A stretch of 64,000 nucleotides of DNA, taken from assembly GCF_024679095.1 (NCBI RefSeq), contig NC_066516.1, forward strand, positions 19,362,544-19,426,543, given 5' to 3'. A program made the position numbers and the translations under genes. This document shows, piece by piece, positions 1 to 16,100 of the stretch. Every line of letters begins with the position of its first letter. The first letter of the stretch is position 1. The notes beneath the pieces were generated by a model. The model worked only from the letters and a program-made list of their open reading frames with translations. It was not told where the DNA came from and did no database searches. The DNA comes from Eriocheir sinensis. Taxonomy: Eukaryota > Arthropoda > Malacostraca > Decapoda > Varunidae.

Positions 1-587
1 GACCTCTTTTTTTTTTATATTAACTTTTCTCTCCCACCGGTAACAAAACAGACACACACATTACACGATAACACAGGTCGCCCCCAAAACTGTGAAATAA
101 ACATGAAGAACGGCCGCCAGTGTCATCATCACTCTCTCCACGACTGGTGATTCGCAGCCGTCCAACAGACCCCTAACACCACCACACACAGCGGCCACTC
201 CTCCCCTCCCACCCCCACCACGCCACGTCACACCTTCCATCCAGCCTGTCCGTTTTGGCGCTACTTTCCCGTTTCTGTCACCAATTCCAGGCTCGTAACT
301 CTTGCCACATTCCCGCCCTCATCCGTCCTTATTTCCAGTTCACAGCCATCCAGTCCCTGTCCTGTTTATTTATTCATTTTTTTACAGCAATGGAAGCAGT
401 TCGAGGGCAAGACAAACAGGTAGCGAAAAAAAAAAAACCCCGCGAGGCACTGTTCCGGCAACGGGAAGTAAGTTAGAAAGAGAGGCCAGAAAATAGGTCG
501 ACTTTGGATGGATAGGCGTCTTGACACTCCCTTCTTGAATTTTGTGTTTGTTTACATCTTCGTCTCGTTATACCTTTCTCGTCTTTC
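1..587. other. no gene seen
   Basis: This stretch is low in complexity and C/T-rich. Its open frames are short, overlap one another and show no domain or splice structure, so I see no supported gene. Confidence 0.5.
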
Positions 588-1010
588 TGTTATCTTGTCA
601 TATCTTCTCCGTTCTATCTCTCCCTCACCTAGTTGTCGTTATCTCCCCGTTCCCGTCTCCCCTTCGCCTCGTCAAACCATTTCCATCCTATTTCTTCGTC
701 AGCCTGTTCTCGCCACCCCTCCGTTCTTACCGTCCCGCTCTCGTCTCTTCGTCGCCTCGTCAAACCATTTCCATCCTATTTCTTCGTCAGCCTGTTCTCG
801 CCACCTCTCCGTTCTTACCATCCCGCTCCCGTCTCTTCGTCACCTCGTCAAACAATCTCCCTTCTCTCTCTTCGTCACCCCGTTCGCCTCATCTCCACGT
901 TCCCGACTCTCCGTCATCTCGTCATACTATCTCCCTCCTATCTCTCCGTCACCCTGTTCTCGTCATCTCCCCGTCCCTGTCTGCCTGTTCCCGCCATACG
1001 CCATGTCGAG
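588..1010. repeat. about 87-bp tandem repeat, C/T-rich
   Basis: A unit built on CGTCAAACCATTTCC, followed by TTCTTCGTCAGCCTGTTCTCGCCACC-type sequence, occurs near 668 and again about 87 bp later. More diverged copies follow to about 1005, roughly five in all. The overlapping Ser/Pro/Arg-rich plus-strand open frames are by-products of this array. Confidence 0.7.
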
Positions 1011-3065
<2,055 letters not shown>

Positions 3066-3127
3066 ATGAGTGTTCTGATGCTAACTGGTTCACGGATACA
3101 GAAAAGTCAATATCCGTCACGGTTATT
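3066..3127. repeat. diverged copy of the palindromic element at 8379-8469
   Basis: It shares the core GCTAACTGGTTCACGGATA, a short loop (CAGAAAAGTCAA) and the start of the second arm, TATCCGT, with the near-perfect palindrome at 8379-8469. The second arm here has decayed, so the fold is weak. It shows that the palindrome belongs to a dispersed family. Confidence 0.7.
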
Positions 3128-4546
3128 TATTCACAAAACACATGGAAAACGTATTTGTGTGTATATGCGTTTATGTGAATGTCGTGTGGTGTAAGTGACA
3201 TTGAAGTATTGGTGTAAGTGTGGAACAATATGTATAAGTTAACAATAGGAGGACGAGGACAGACGGTTGAAGATAAACAAGTAACAGAAAAGACAAATAA
3301 TGGAGACGCAACAAGACACGAACGCGACAATGAAAATGCTTAGACGGCACAGGAGACAAAAAAGGCGAAAATTACATTCTGTGCTGTAGTACCATTTTCT
3401 ATTGAGTCACCGGGGAGAGCACACGAAGATTTGCAGGGGTGACTAGCTGCTACACACTTATCATTGAAAGGCATAGACAGAAATACAAACAAGAAAACGT
3501 AGAAAGTTGATAAAAAAACGGTGTTCATATCTATTAGAAATTCTGTAAGACAACATTTGTGATCAATCTTAAAGTCACAGAGGTAAATACTTAATATCTA
3601 TAGGGTTGTATCGTGCCGAGAGAAAATATAAACAACTTAATTAATTCAGTCTTGATAGCGTGAAGATTCGAATGCGCTCGTCAGGGAGTTAACATTTATA
3701 AACACTTTTTTTTACTTGCATTACAACATTTAAATCTTCATAAGCTGTTATTTCAATACTGTGGAGTTTGTTTCTCGAGTTATATTATACGTATTGCTGT
3801 CTTGCATATTACGCAACCAACAATAATTATAATTCTTTTTCCTCGGTTCTGTTCATGGCCTCTCCTCGTGACGCAGACTAATGGAACGCTCACATCTCGG
3901 ATAACACCATAAAAGGCGTTTCTCTTTCGCCCCTTTTGTGAACGCACTTAACACATCAGAGTGGCGAAAAGGGGCAAACTGGGTTATCTAGAACGCGATG
4001 AAACCACCACTACCACCACCACTACCACCACCCCTACTACCACCACTAACACCACCACTACTACCACCATTACGATCACCGAGTAACTAAACTTTTTCAC
4101 GCGTCTCTTTTTCCAGTTTAGTGCTCAAATAAACTCGATTTCCCTACCCTCGCTACATTGCTGCTCTTAGGATCTTTACCGAGAACATTGCAATGGGTGA
4201 GTGGCAAGAGCTCAATGAGATGAAAGAGTTACGTGAGGCGAAAGAATCTGTAAATGTACCGATGATCAAGGTCATGGCGCGGATGATTAGTCAAAGGAGT
4301 CAGAGCGAACTGGGAGTAATGAAAAGTGGTTGAGTAATATGGATGCTGGATGGATGGGATGCAAATGGGAACAAAAATTGAGGTTGAGATTTAATTCTTG
4401 AAAATGGCAAATGTGACAGAAAAAGGGCAAGGGAAAGGAGACGTAAAAGTGATTGCAAAAAAGGAAAAGGAATAAGTGTACAAGGGATTGGTGAGTGGGA
4501 TTAGGATGATGCAATGATATGTACGTGGGCAGGTGAGGATTATCTT

Positions 4547-4547
<1 letters not shown>
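3128..4547. other. AT-rich DNA with a short (ACC)n tract, no gene seen
   Basis: AT-rich sequence contains an imperfect (ACC/CTA)n trinucleotide run at about 4000-4077. Short open frames show no family resemblance and no splice context. Confidence 0.5.
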
Positions 4548-4764
<217 letters not shown>

Positions 4765-5054
4765 CACCTGGGCCTGTCAGTACACACGCAGGGCCAATCA
4801 CACGCTAAGTGGTACACATTCAGCCCTAATCGAATACCCGCATTGGACATTGGCGGGGGTTGACAACGTTATTTTCTGCCCTTCATTTCCTGATTGTAAA
4901 AAAAAAGGCGAAAATTTGTCATCTACTCTTATTCACTTAGCCAGTCGACATTCGTGCAATGAAAAAAAATATCATCAGTAGATTATAATAAAACAATAAT
5001 TAAAAGTATAAATTGCTATGATAGAGATACGTTGGTCAAATACTAAAACGGATT

Positions 5055-5246
5055 TTTGATTCTAGTTTGATCGGACGAACCTTGATGGGCGACACGATTT
5101 TTATCAGACTCAAACGGACAATAAATATCAGTCAACACGTATATAGCACTTTCGGATTCAATTTTGATCGGAAGAAATTTATTGTGCGACACGACTATTA
5201 TTAAACTGAAATAGATATTGAATACAGTTATAACATCACTCCACAC
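5055..5246. repeat. two tandem copies of an about 100-bp unit
   Basis: Two adjacent diverged copies begin at about 5055 and 5156. Each has a GATTC-A-TTTGATCGGA-GAA core followed by GCGACACGA and TATTA-type sequence. They are AT-rich and non-coding in appearance. Confidence 0.65.
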
Positions 5247-5689
5247 GATAGAGGTTTCATAGTTTATTTTAATCCTTTAGTGGGGTGGGAAGTGGGGGGG
5301 GGTGGGGGGAGTCTGGAGGTAGGGAGGCTGTTGTGTATCATAAATTCATATATAATAGAGTTCCTGATTTGGTGTTTCTAGATGTCACCACAACGCAGAC
5401 AAACACTCAACCACACCATCTCGTGACACAACACTTCTTTTATAAGTCTGCGAAGGTGAGAAAACCCTGATAACGTTTGTGTTTCATCTTCCTCGGTGGC
5501 GGGTTTTTGCCAGATAGGAAACAGTGAATCCCTTGACGCTGTTTATAGGACCTGTCAACACCGGGAAGCACTTACTCACCTCGACCCGCGCCAGGCACAG
5601 AGCTTCCTTGAGGGGCGAGGAAGGGGCGCGGGGGGAGGGGGGGGGGGAGGAAACGTGTGGATGTTTATTCAATCGTGTGGGAAGGCGTG

Positions 5690-6215
5690 TGTGTGTGTGT
5701 ACGTCAGGTGTGCGGTCTGTTTTCTGATTGTGTGAGGTGGGTGATTTATTTGTCAGGTGTGAGAGGCATTTGTGTGCATGTTCTTTATCTGATGTGTGAG
5801 GCAGTGTGTTATTTGTCAGGTGTGCGTGTGTTCTTTATCTAATATGTAAGGCAGGTGTGTGTGTTTTTTTATCGAGTGTTTTAGTTAGGTGTGTGTCAAG
5901 GAAGAGTACTTTGTCATGTGTCAGGCAAGTGAGTGTTCTTTATCAATTGTATATGTGTGTATTTTATCAAGTGTTTTAGTTAGGTGTGTGTCAGGTAAGA
6001 GTCTTGTGTCATGTGTCAGGCAAGTGTGTGTTCTTTATCAGGTGTATGTTTCAGTTGTGTATCAGGTATGAGTTTTGTCAGGTGTTTGAGGCAAGTGTGT
6101 GTTCTTTATCCGGTCTGCGAGTCAGGTGTGTGTAAGGTATGAGTTCTTTATCAGGTGTGTCAGGCAGGTGTATGTTATTTATCGTGTGAGTTAGAGGTGT
6201 ATATGGTATGACTTC
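5690..6215. repeat. degenerate GTGTGT/TTCTTTATC minisatellite
   Basis: Variants of GTGTGTTCTTTATCAGGTGT and GTCAGGTGTGTGT recur irregularly from about 5690 to 6200, with GCAAGTGTGTGTTCTTTATC clearly repeated. The short Cys/Val-rich frames across it are repeat artefacts. Confidence 0.75.
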
Positions 6216-6335
6216 AATATCCGACACTCTCAAAACATCGGCTTCTTTATTACCTTTTCCTTCTTTCATTGTTCTTGTTCTTGTTCTCGTTCTTCGTCTC
6301 CCTCTTCCTCTTCCGCTTTCTTCGTTTCTACCCCG
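6216..6335. repeat. copy of the C/T-rich block repeated at 8033-8350
   Basis: The segment with ATCCGACACTCTCAAAAC, a CGGCTTC core and runs of TTGTTCTTGTTC and CCTCTTCCTCTTCCGC closely matches 8033-8145. It is an isolated upstream copy of that block. Confidence 0.75.
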
Positions 6336-7171
<836 letters not shown>

Positions 7172-7261
7172 TTGGTTCCAGGTATAATTCTTTTCTCTTC
7201 CATTAGTTGCTGACTTTTCTATGCAATTACCACTGACATTTATATAAAGACAATAATATAA

Positions 7262-8032
<771 letters not shown>

Positions 8033-8350
8033 TCAATATCCGACACTCTCAAAACACCGGCTTCAATATTACCTCTTCCTCCTTTCATTGTGCTTGTTCT
8101 TGTTCTTCGTCTCCCTCTTCCTCTTCCGCTTTCTCCGTTTCCTCTTTTTCTCAATTTCCGACACTCAATACACCGGCTTCTTTGTTTCCTTCTCCTCCTC
8201 TTCTTGTTCTTGTTCTTGTTCTTCTTCGTCTCCTTCTTCCTCCTCCTTTTTCTCCGTTTCTTTTCATTCTCAGTTTCCGAGTCTTAATACACCATTTTCT
8301 TTTTATTCTTTTCCTCTTATTGTTTTTTTGTTTTTCCTCTTCCTTTTCCT
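8033..8350. repeat. about 120-bp C/T-rich tandem repeat, three copies
   Basis: A block starting ATCCGACACTCTCAAAACACCGG is followed by CTTCTTTCATTGT- and CTTGTTCTTGTTC-rich sequence. Diverged copies begin near 8152 (TTTCCGACACTCAATACACC) and 8274 (TTTCCGAGTCTTAATACACC). A further copy lies at 6216-6335. The Phe/Ser-rich open frames through it are repeat-driven. Confidence 0.75.
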
Positions 8351-8378
8351 CCTCCTCTTCCCTTCTGACTCCATATCA

Positions 8379-8469
8379 GCGGTAGTGAGTGTTTTAAGCG
8401 CTAATTGGTTCACGGATAGAGAAAGGCAATATCCGTGAACCAATTAGCGCTTTGAACACTCACTACCGC
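8379..8469. repeat. near-perfect palindrome, 40-bp arms
   Basis: The arm at 8379-8418 and the reverse complement of 8430-8469 match at 38 of 40 positions, with an 11-bp loop (GAGAAAGGCAA). The loop-proximal arm ends in GGTTCACGGATA. Pairing stops sharply outside the arms. A diverged relative lies at 3066-3127, so this is probably a small dispersed foldback or MITE-like element rather than chance. The two mismatches are adjacent to TTTTAAGCG/TTCAAAGCG. Confidence 0.9.
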
Positions 8470-8808
8470 CAACACCCTCACATGCACTCCAGACGCTGGC
8501 CCTCTCCATGTATAACACTCCCTGCTTCTCTCTGAAATCCATCGCGCCCTTACTTCCCTGTCCTTTCATCTCCATCGCTTTGCCACACTTTAACACGCTC
8601 AGACCCCTCCTCCTTACAACGTGATTTGAACGTCTAGTGTTTAGGAAGGAGAGGAAGGAGGTGTTGTCTGCGAGTATTATCATCGAGGAGAAAGATAAAA
8701 CTAGTGAATTTTAATATTGTAGACGTGTTTAAAAGGTGGTGTCAACTACAATTTTTTTTATCTTCCTGAGTCAAGGCTAGCACGCAGTTCTTTCATAATG
8801 ACTTGTTT

Positions 8809-8809
<1 letters not shown>

Positions 8810-8868
<59 letters not shown>
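8810..8868 (+). repeat. (CA)n microsatellite
   Basis: An uninterrupted 59-bp CA array immediately before a dispersed-repeat copy at 8874. Confidence 0.97.
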
Positions 8869-8870
<2 letters not shown>

Positions 8871-8873
8871 AAT

Positions 8874-8988
8874 TGACCTCGCTTTTTGGCAGCTCCTCTA
8901 TACTTCTGTTTATAGGAGAGCAGTGATTAGCAAGCTTTTTTGTCTTCATTTTTTTTTTTGCCCTTGAACTGTTTATTTTACTGTAAAA
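8874..8988 (+). mobile_element. dispersed SINE-like repeat, copy 1
   Basis: The order TTGACCTC, then GGAG-GCAG-GA-TAGC-AGC, then a T-run, then TTGCCCTTGAACTGTTT and TGTAAAAAAA matches 39857-39980 along its length. The A-rich end and the family copies elsewhere suggest a short retroposon. No internal pol III promoter is evident here, so its class is uncertain. Confidence 0.55.
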
Positions 8989-9061
8989 AAACACACACAC
9001 ACAAACAAAGAACACAAAGAAAAACAGTCAATTAAAACAAACAGACAAACAAGTACACACA

Positions 9062-9175
<114 letters not shown>

Positions 9176-9612
9176 GACAGACACGTTTGCATGTATAGCG
9201 CAGCCTCTGACCCGGGGAGTGATGTGATTATCGTCCGTACATGTCAGTGCAGCTTTGTATTGAACCTATACGGGGAGCTATTTATTGGAACGTGAAGACT
9301 TTTTGTAAATATATAAATAAACAAACACAAAGCCCTTCAGTATTTTGTCTGGCGTGGCTGGCTGCAGGGCTGATTGCTTGGTGGTTGTTGCTTGGGTGGT
9401 GGTGGTGGTGGTGGGGATGATGGTGATGGGCCGCCATTGCATTATCGGCTGGCAGAGTTCACCGAAATTCCAAAGTTACCGATCTGGAGTCCTGACGGTT
9501 CGGAATTCCATCCACGCGCCGAGCAAACTAAGTGGCGTGACTGGGCAAGCAGGTGTGTCTTGCGTCCCGCGGCTCAGGTGGAACGGAATTAGATTTTCGG
9601 TGATGTGGACAT

Positions 9613-10010
9613 GGAAACGGACAGGTGGATACGGACAGGTGGATACGGACAGAACGGTAAGCTGCTATATGTCTGTCTATCTCTCTCTCAACAATACTCT
9701 CCCACGAACACAACCTCTACATGACTCACTCTCTGCATACGGACAGGAGGATACGGTAGGAAGGTAAGCTACGATCTGTCTGTCCATCTCTCTCTCGACA
9801 ATACTCTCCCACGAACACAATCTCTACATGACTCACTCTCTGCATACGGACAGGAGGATACGGACAGAACGGTAAGGTACTATCTGTCTGTCCGTCTCTC
9901 TCTCGACAACCCTCTCCCACGAACACAATCTCTACATGACTCACTCTCTGGATACGGAGAGGAGGATACGGATAGGACGGTAAGCTACTATCTGTCTGCC
10001 TGTCTGTCTG
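9613..10010. repeat. 107-108 bp tandem repeat, about 3.5 copies
   Basis: The unit contains GGATACGGACAGAACGGTAAGCT, then CTGTCTGTC/CTCTCTC, CTCTCCCACGAACACAA and CTACATGACTCACTCTCTG. The GATACGG-AGGAGG landmark recurs near 9737, 9844 and 9951. The minus-strand frame carrying repeated SHVEIVFVGE simply reads this array. Confidence 0.88.
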
Positions 10011-11849
10011 TCTGTCTCTCTTTCAAACACCTCTATGAACACAGGGTCATATTCTTAAACAGTTCGGTTCTCAGGTACACTCATTCAACAAGGGTTTCTT
10101 AGGAGTTGTGGGCATTTCCACGAGTAGTTTAATGACCCTGGTGATAGTTTGACAAAGCCAGTGCACTATGAACGTGAAAAAACACTCATGAGAACGAGTT
10201 TAACCTCTTTTTGGCCTTTGGAAATTATTGATGTGAAAGCCGAACGCGTCTAGGATTATCGACCACTCTCTCTCTAGTATATCTTAACCCTTATGCCCGC
10301 TGATCCCTTGGTGGCGCCCTTGAATGAGTGTCAGACAACCAGCACCGGTAACTGACTCCAGGGGGCCAGCGTTGGCTATCTCCGTCTCCCCCTTCATCCC
10401 GCCCCTTCGACCCTCGGCGGATTATCCCACACGGCAATTATCTTTCCAGCCAGCTGCCTCGTCCAATTAGCTGACGCGATGCCTTGAGTGATAGGCAAAC
10501 AGAAAACGGGAGGCGAGCGCTCACACTCTCCATTCCTGCGGCCTCAAATTCATTAAAAAAAGAGAGAACGAGAGGCGAAGGGACACCTGTCATCCGCAGC
10601 CGTGAATATGGTGCGAGTATTTCTGTGGGTTGGTCTGTCTGTTTGTCTGTGGGTGGTAGTTGATGGTTTGTGTGTCTGTGGTTGCATGTTTGTGTGTCTG
10701 TGTGTCTTGGTATGTGGCTGGCGTTTTATGTGTCTGTGGGTCTGTGGTTGGTGGTATATGTGTCTGTGAGTCTGCGGTTGAGAGTGTGTGTTTATGAGTG
10801 GATAATCTATAGTTGCTGTGTGCGTCTGTGTTGAATAAGTCTGTGGATTTGTGATTAATATTTTGTGATCACGAAGTTTACGTATAGCTAGTGGCGTGTG
10901 AGTTTACTTGTCCTTGTAACTAGTCTATGAGTCTGTGATTAGTGAGTCTGTTCGGTGAGGCTCTTACATGATGTGCGAAGATACGGACCGCCGGATTCTG
11001 TTGCTTTCAAAATCCATAATTCAATCACCATCTCCGTGCACTTATCGCGCTGACATTTACAGCAGCTCAGAAGAATATTCACCAATACTTCAAACTGTGG
11101 CTATCAGATTTAAAAACGCAAATTGGACAAGCAGTTAAAAGAGCTGTTGGAACATTAATAGATACTGAAACAGAAACACTAACGATATAGCCACAAATAG
11201 CGCTGATAAAAATAAAAAAAACGTAAAAAGAGCAGCGTTGTACTCGTTAATCGTTATAGTAGTTTTGTTGCCACGGGATTAAAATGTTTGTGGTGGCAAT
11301 GGCGGCGGGGGGCGGAGGGGAGGGCTGAGGCTGCGTCGTGGCAAAGGATCAAAGAGTCCAAAAATATGCAAGTAAAACTATTATTCCCTCAAACCCATGA
11401 ATAATTCTCCTTTGGCTGCCCCCTGAACCGAATTGCTACGGCCCGGTTTGGAGAGTATACAGTATTTAATCAAAGAACACGCGCGCTACATCCACATGCC
11501 GAGGAAGAGATGATTTAGAGACACAGTGACTTATAGAGAAACACAACGACATTACGTGTTTGGCGGAGGTCATTAGCTACACGAGGAAATTAATCCGAGC
11601 ACACGAACACAGAAATCCTCTCAAGTTAATTTCTAAGTACTGTTCTAATGAGAAGTACAATGATTATAAAACAATATATAATTCAAAGGCTTTTCTGCTC
11701 CTCTTATCATCTTTTTCTATCGTAAAGTCAGCTACTGAATAATTAACTGACTCTTATCCAAACTACTTAGTAATAATTCTTTGTGACAAATATAGCACCA
11801 TAAAAATCTTCAGCCTGTTGAGTATTATAAAGTTTTCAGGGCAAGTTTT
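10011..11849. other. no gene seen; G/T-rich stretch at 10610-10950
   Basis: 10610-10950 carries many TGTGTCTGTG / GTCTGTGG variants, a degenerate G/T-rich repeat. The rest is unique-looking and AT-rich. No exon-like frame is supported. Confidence 0.5.
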
Positions 11850-12375
11850 CCTGTCGACTGGTTTTGTAAGAGATTGGTTGTGTTATTATTTGAATTTGAA
11901 ATGGACTGATCTAGTAATCGCTTGGGTCAGTAATCATTTGGTTTTGTAATGGTTTAGTTAGTTAATCGCCTGGTTATGTAATCATTTGGTGTTATAACTG
12001 CTTGGTTAATCAATCGTTTCCTTTACTATTGATCTGGTTCTGTGATCATTTGTACTAGTAATTTGGTGTTGTAATTGCCTGGTTAATAGGGTTCTGTGAT
12101 CATTTGTTCTAGTAATTTCTTCCTTTTGTAATGACCTCAACGTGTTACTCCTTTATGACTTGGTTTTCTGACAGCTTGGTTACATAACTGAAAGGTCGAT
12201 AGATATTTGCTACGTCTTGTAACTTCCATGTTTTATAATTGCTTCATTCTCTAGTCGTTGGGATTTGTAAACTTTTGAATTTGAAATATTTGGTTTTGTC
12301 ATCGTCTGGTGTTTGTGATCATTGAATATCGTCGCAATGGCTCAGTTTTCCAAGACCTCGATTTTATGATGGCTC
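11850..12375. repeat. degenerate TTGGTTTTGTAAT-type repeat
   Basis: Short phrases such as TTGGTTTTGTAAT, CATTTGGT, GTAATCGCCTGGTTA and TCTGTGATCATTTG recur at irregular 17-45 bp spacing. This looks like an old, diverged minisatellite. Confidence 0.55.
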
Positions 12376-13952
<1,577 letters not shown>

Positions 13953-14087
13953 GACCTACGTGTTTATCTATCGATCTGTTTATCTATTTACCATTTTATC
14001 TATTTAGTTGTCTCTATCTGTCTGTTTGTCTGTCTGTATATGTCTGTCTGTTTGGTTATATATGTCTGTGTCTGTCTAGCTATCTTT

Positions 14088-14092
<5 letters not shown>

Positions 14093-14179
<87 letters not shown>
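14093..14179 (+). repeat. (CT)n microsatellite, 87 bp
   Basis: An uninterrupted TC array, again with the pyrimidine strand on plus. Confidence 0.98.
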
Positions 14180-14183
<4 letters not shown>

Positions 14184-14329
14184 ACTTCGGTCCATGAGTG
14201 GGGTAAATTCGATCACCACTAATTCTCCCTCCAAAGTTGGCGCTGCTCAACTTCCCTCGTTCTCGCCAGCTCATAGTTTTTCTTCCTTACTTTCTTCTCT
14301 TGTTTTCATCTTCTTCCCTCGAGACCACT

Positions 14330-15520
14330 TCCTCCTTCATTTCGTCTTTCCTTTCTCCTTCCACTTTTTCCATTTCATCTTTCCTTTCCCCTTCCACTTT
14401 TTCATTTCATCTTTCCTTTCTCCTTCCACTTTTTTTCATTTCATCTTTTTTTTTCTCCTTTCACCTTTTCCATTTCATCTTTCCTTTCTCCTTCCACTTT
14501 TTTTCATTTCATCTTTTTTTTTCTCCTTTCACCTTTTCCATTTCATCTTTCCTTTCCCCTTCCACTTTTTCCATTTCATCTTTCCTTTCTCCTTCCACTT
14601 TTTTTCATTTCATCTTTCCTTTCTCCTTCCACTTTTTCCATATCATCTTTCCTTTCTCCTTCCACTTTTTCCATTTCATCTTTCCTTTCTCCTTCCAATT
14701 TTTCAATTTCATCTTTCCTTTCTCCTTCCACTTTTTCCATTTCATCTTTCCTTTCTCCTTCCACTTTTTCCATTTCATCTTTCCTTTCTCCTTCCACTTT
14801 TTTCCATTTCACCTTTCCTTTCTCCTTCCACTTTTTTTCATTTCATCTTTCCTTTCTCCTTCCACTTTTTAATTTCATCTTTCCTTTCTCCTTCCACTTT
14901 TTAATTTCATCTTTCCTTTCTCCTTCCACTTTTTCCATTTCATCTTTCCTTTCTCCTTCCACTTTTTCCATTTCATCTTTCCTTTCTCCTTCCACTTTTT
15001 CCATTTCATCTTTCCTTTCTCCTTCCACTTTTTCCATTTCATCTTTCCTTTCTCCTTCCACTTTTTCATTTCATCTTTCCTTTCTCCTGCCACATTTTTT
15101 CATTTCATCTTTCCTTTCTCCTTCCACTTTTCCATTTCATCTTTCCTTTCTCCTTCCACTTTTTCCATTTCATCTTTCCTTTCTCCTTCCATTTCATCTT
15201 TCCTTTCTCCTTCCTTTTTTCCATTTCATCTTTCCTTTCTCCTTCCACTTTTTTTCATTTCATCTTTCCTTTCTCCTTCCACTTTTTCATTTCATCTTTC
15301 CTTTCTCCTTCCACTTTTTCATTTCATCTTTCCTTTCTCCTTCCACTTTTTCCATTTCATCTTTCCTTTCTCCTTCCACTTTTTTTCATTTCATCTTTCC
15401 TTTCTCCTTCCACTTTTTCCATTTCATCTTTCCTTTCTCCTTCCACTTTTTCCATTTCATTTTTCCTTTCTCCTTCCACTTTTTCCATTTCATCTTTCCT
15501 TTCTCCTTCCACTTTTCCTT
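14330..15520. repeat. 33-bp minisatellite, about 36 copies
   Basis: The unit is CATTTCATCTTTCCTTTCTC plus CTTCCACTTTTTC, with variable T-run length (4 to 8). Read on minus it encodes an 11-residue periodic KVEGERKDEME phrase. The frame is broken wherever the T-run changes length, which argues against a protein gene. It ends in C/T-rich sequence just before the retrotransposon. Confidence 0.95.
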
Positions 15521-15627
15521 TTTTTCATTCTCCCTTTACTTTTTTGCTTTTACGTTTGTTATTGCTGTTTATTTCACTTATTATCTTCCTTCTCCTCCTC
15601 CTCCTCCTCTTCCTCCTCTTCTTCTTT

Positions 15628-16100
15628 ATTGTATTCCGGGAGCCAAACTGGACGACATTACTTCAGCTGTCGATGCTGTCACGGAACTAGCGAAGGAAGA
15701 CACAGTTTATTTGATTCACGCGGGGACAAATGACGTTCAGTCTACTCAAACTCAGGCCCTACTATCAAAATACCGTCAGGTCATTCGGCGTTACAAGACC
15801 AAGTCCCCTCACGTCATTGTCTCTGGAATTCTACCCAGAATCAGCGCTTACGCCGGCTTCAACAGCAAAGCGAGCAACATCAATACTAGTCTGAAGGAAA
15901 TTTGTGACGACGAAGGCGTGGCGTTTACAAACGCCTGGCACCACTTCCTTGAGCGCCCAGACTTGTTTTGGAACGATGGACTACATCTGAATGAGGTTGG
16001 ATCGGCGCGTTTCGGGAGGCTTCTGGACGAGGCAGTGAAAAGCTTTTCGAAAAGCCTTTCAAAAAACGGCGGGCGAGGACGGGGCAAAGGCAGCCCTTGA
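15628..16100 (+). pseudogene. CR1-like ORF1 remnant, SGNH/esterase-type domain
   Basis: An open frame from about 15630 to the TGA at 16098-16100 lacks a start because of the 5' truncation. It carries HAGTNDV, matching the conserved GxND block of SGNH hydrolases, and later NDGLHLNEVG, matching the DGxHLN block with the catalytic His. Both blocks survive, so this part of the element is better preserved than ORF2. A basic, Gly/Arg/Lys-rich tail closes the frame. In CR1 elements this protein is thought to act with the retrotransposition particle; that role is family knowledge and is not shown here. Confidence 0.82.

Noticed and set aside
14330..15520. Possible CRISPR-like array (33-bp repeats) and likewise the 31-bp array at 34437-34761 and the 34-bp array at 42525-42790
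   Set aside because: Units are directly adjacent with no unique spacers, are low-complexity or simple, and sit in animal nuclear DNA.
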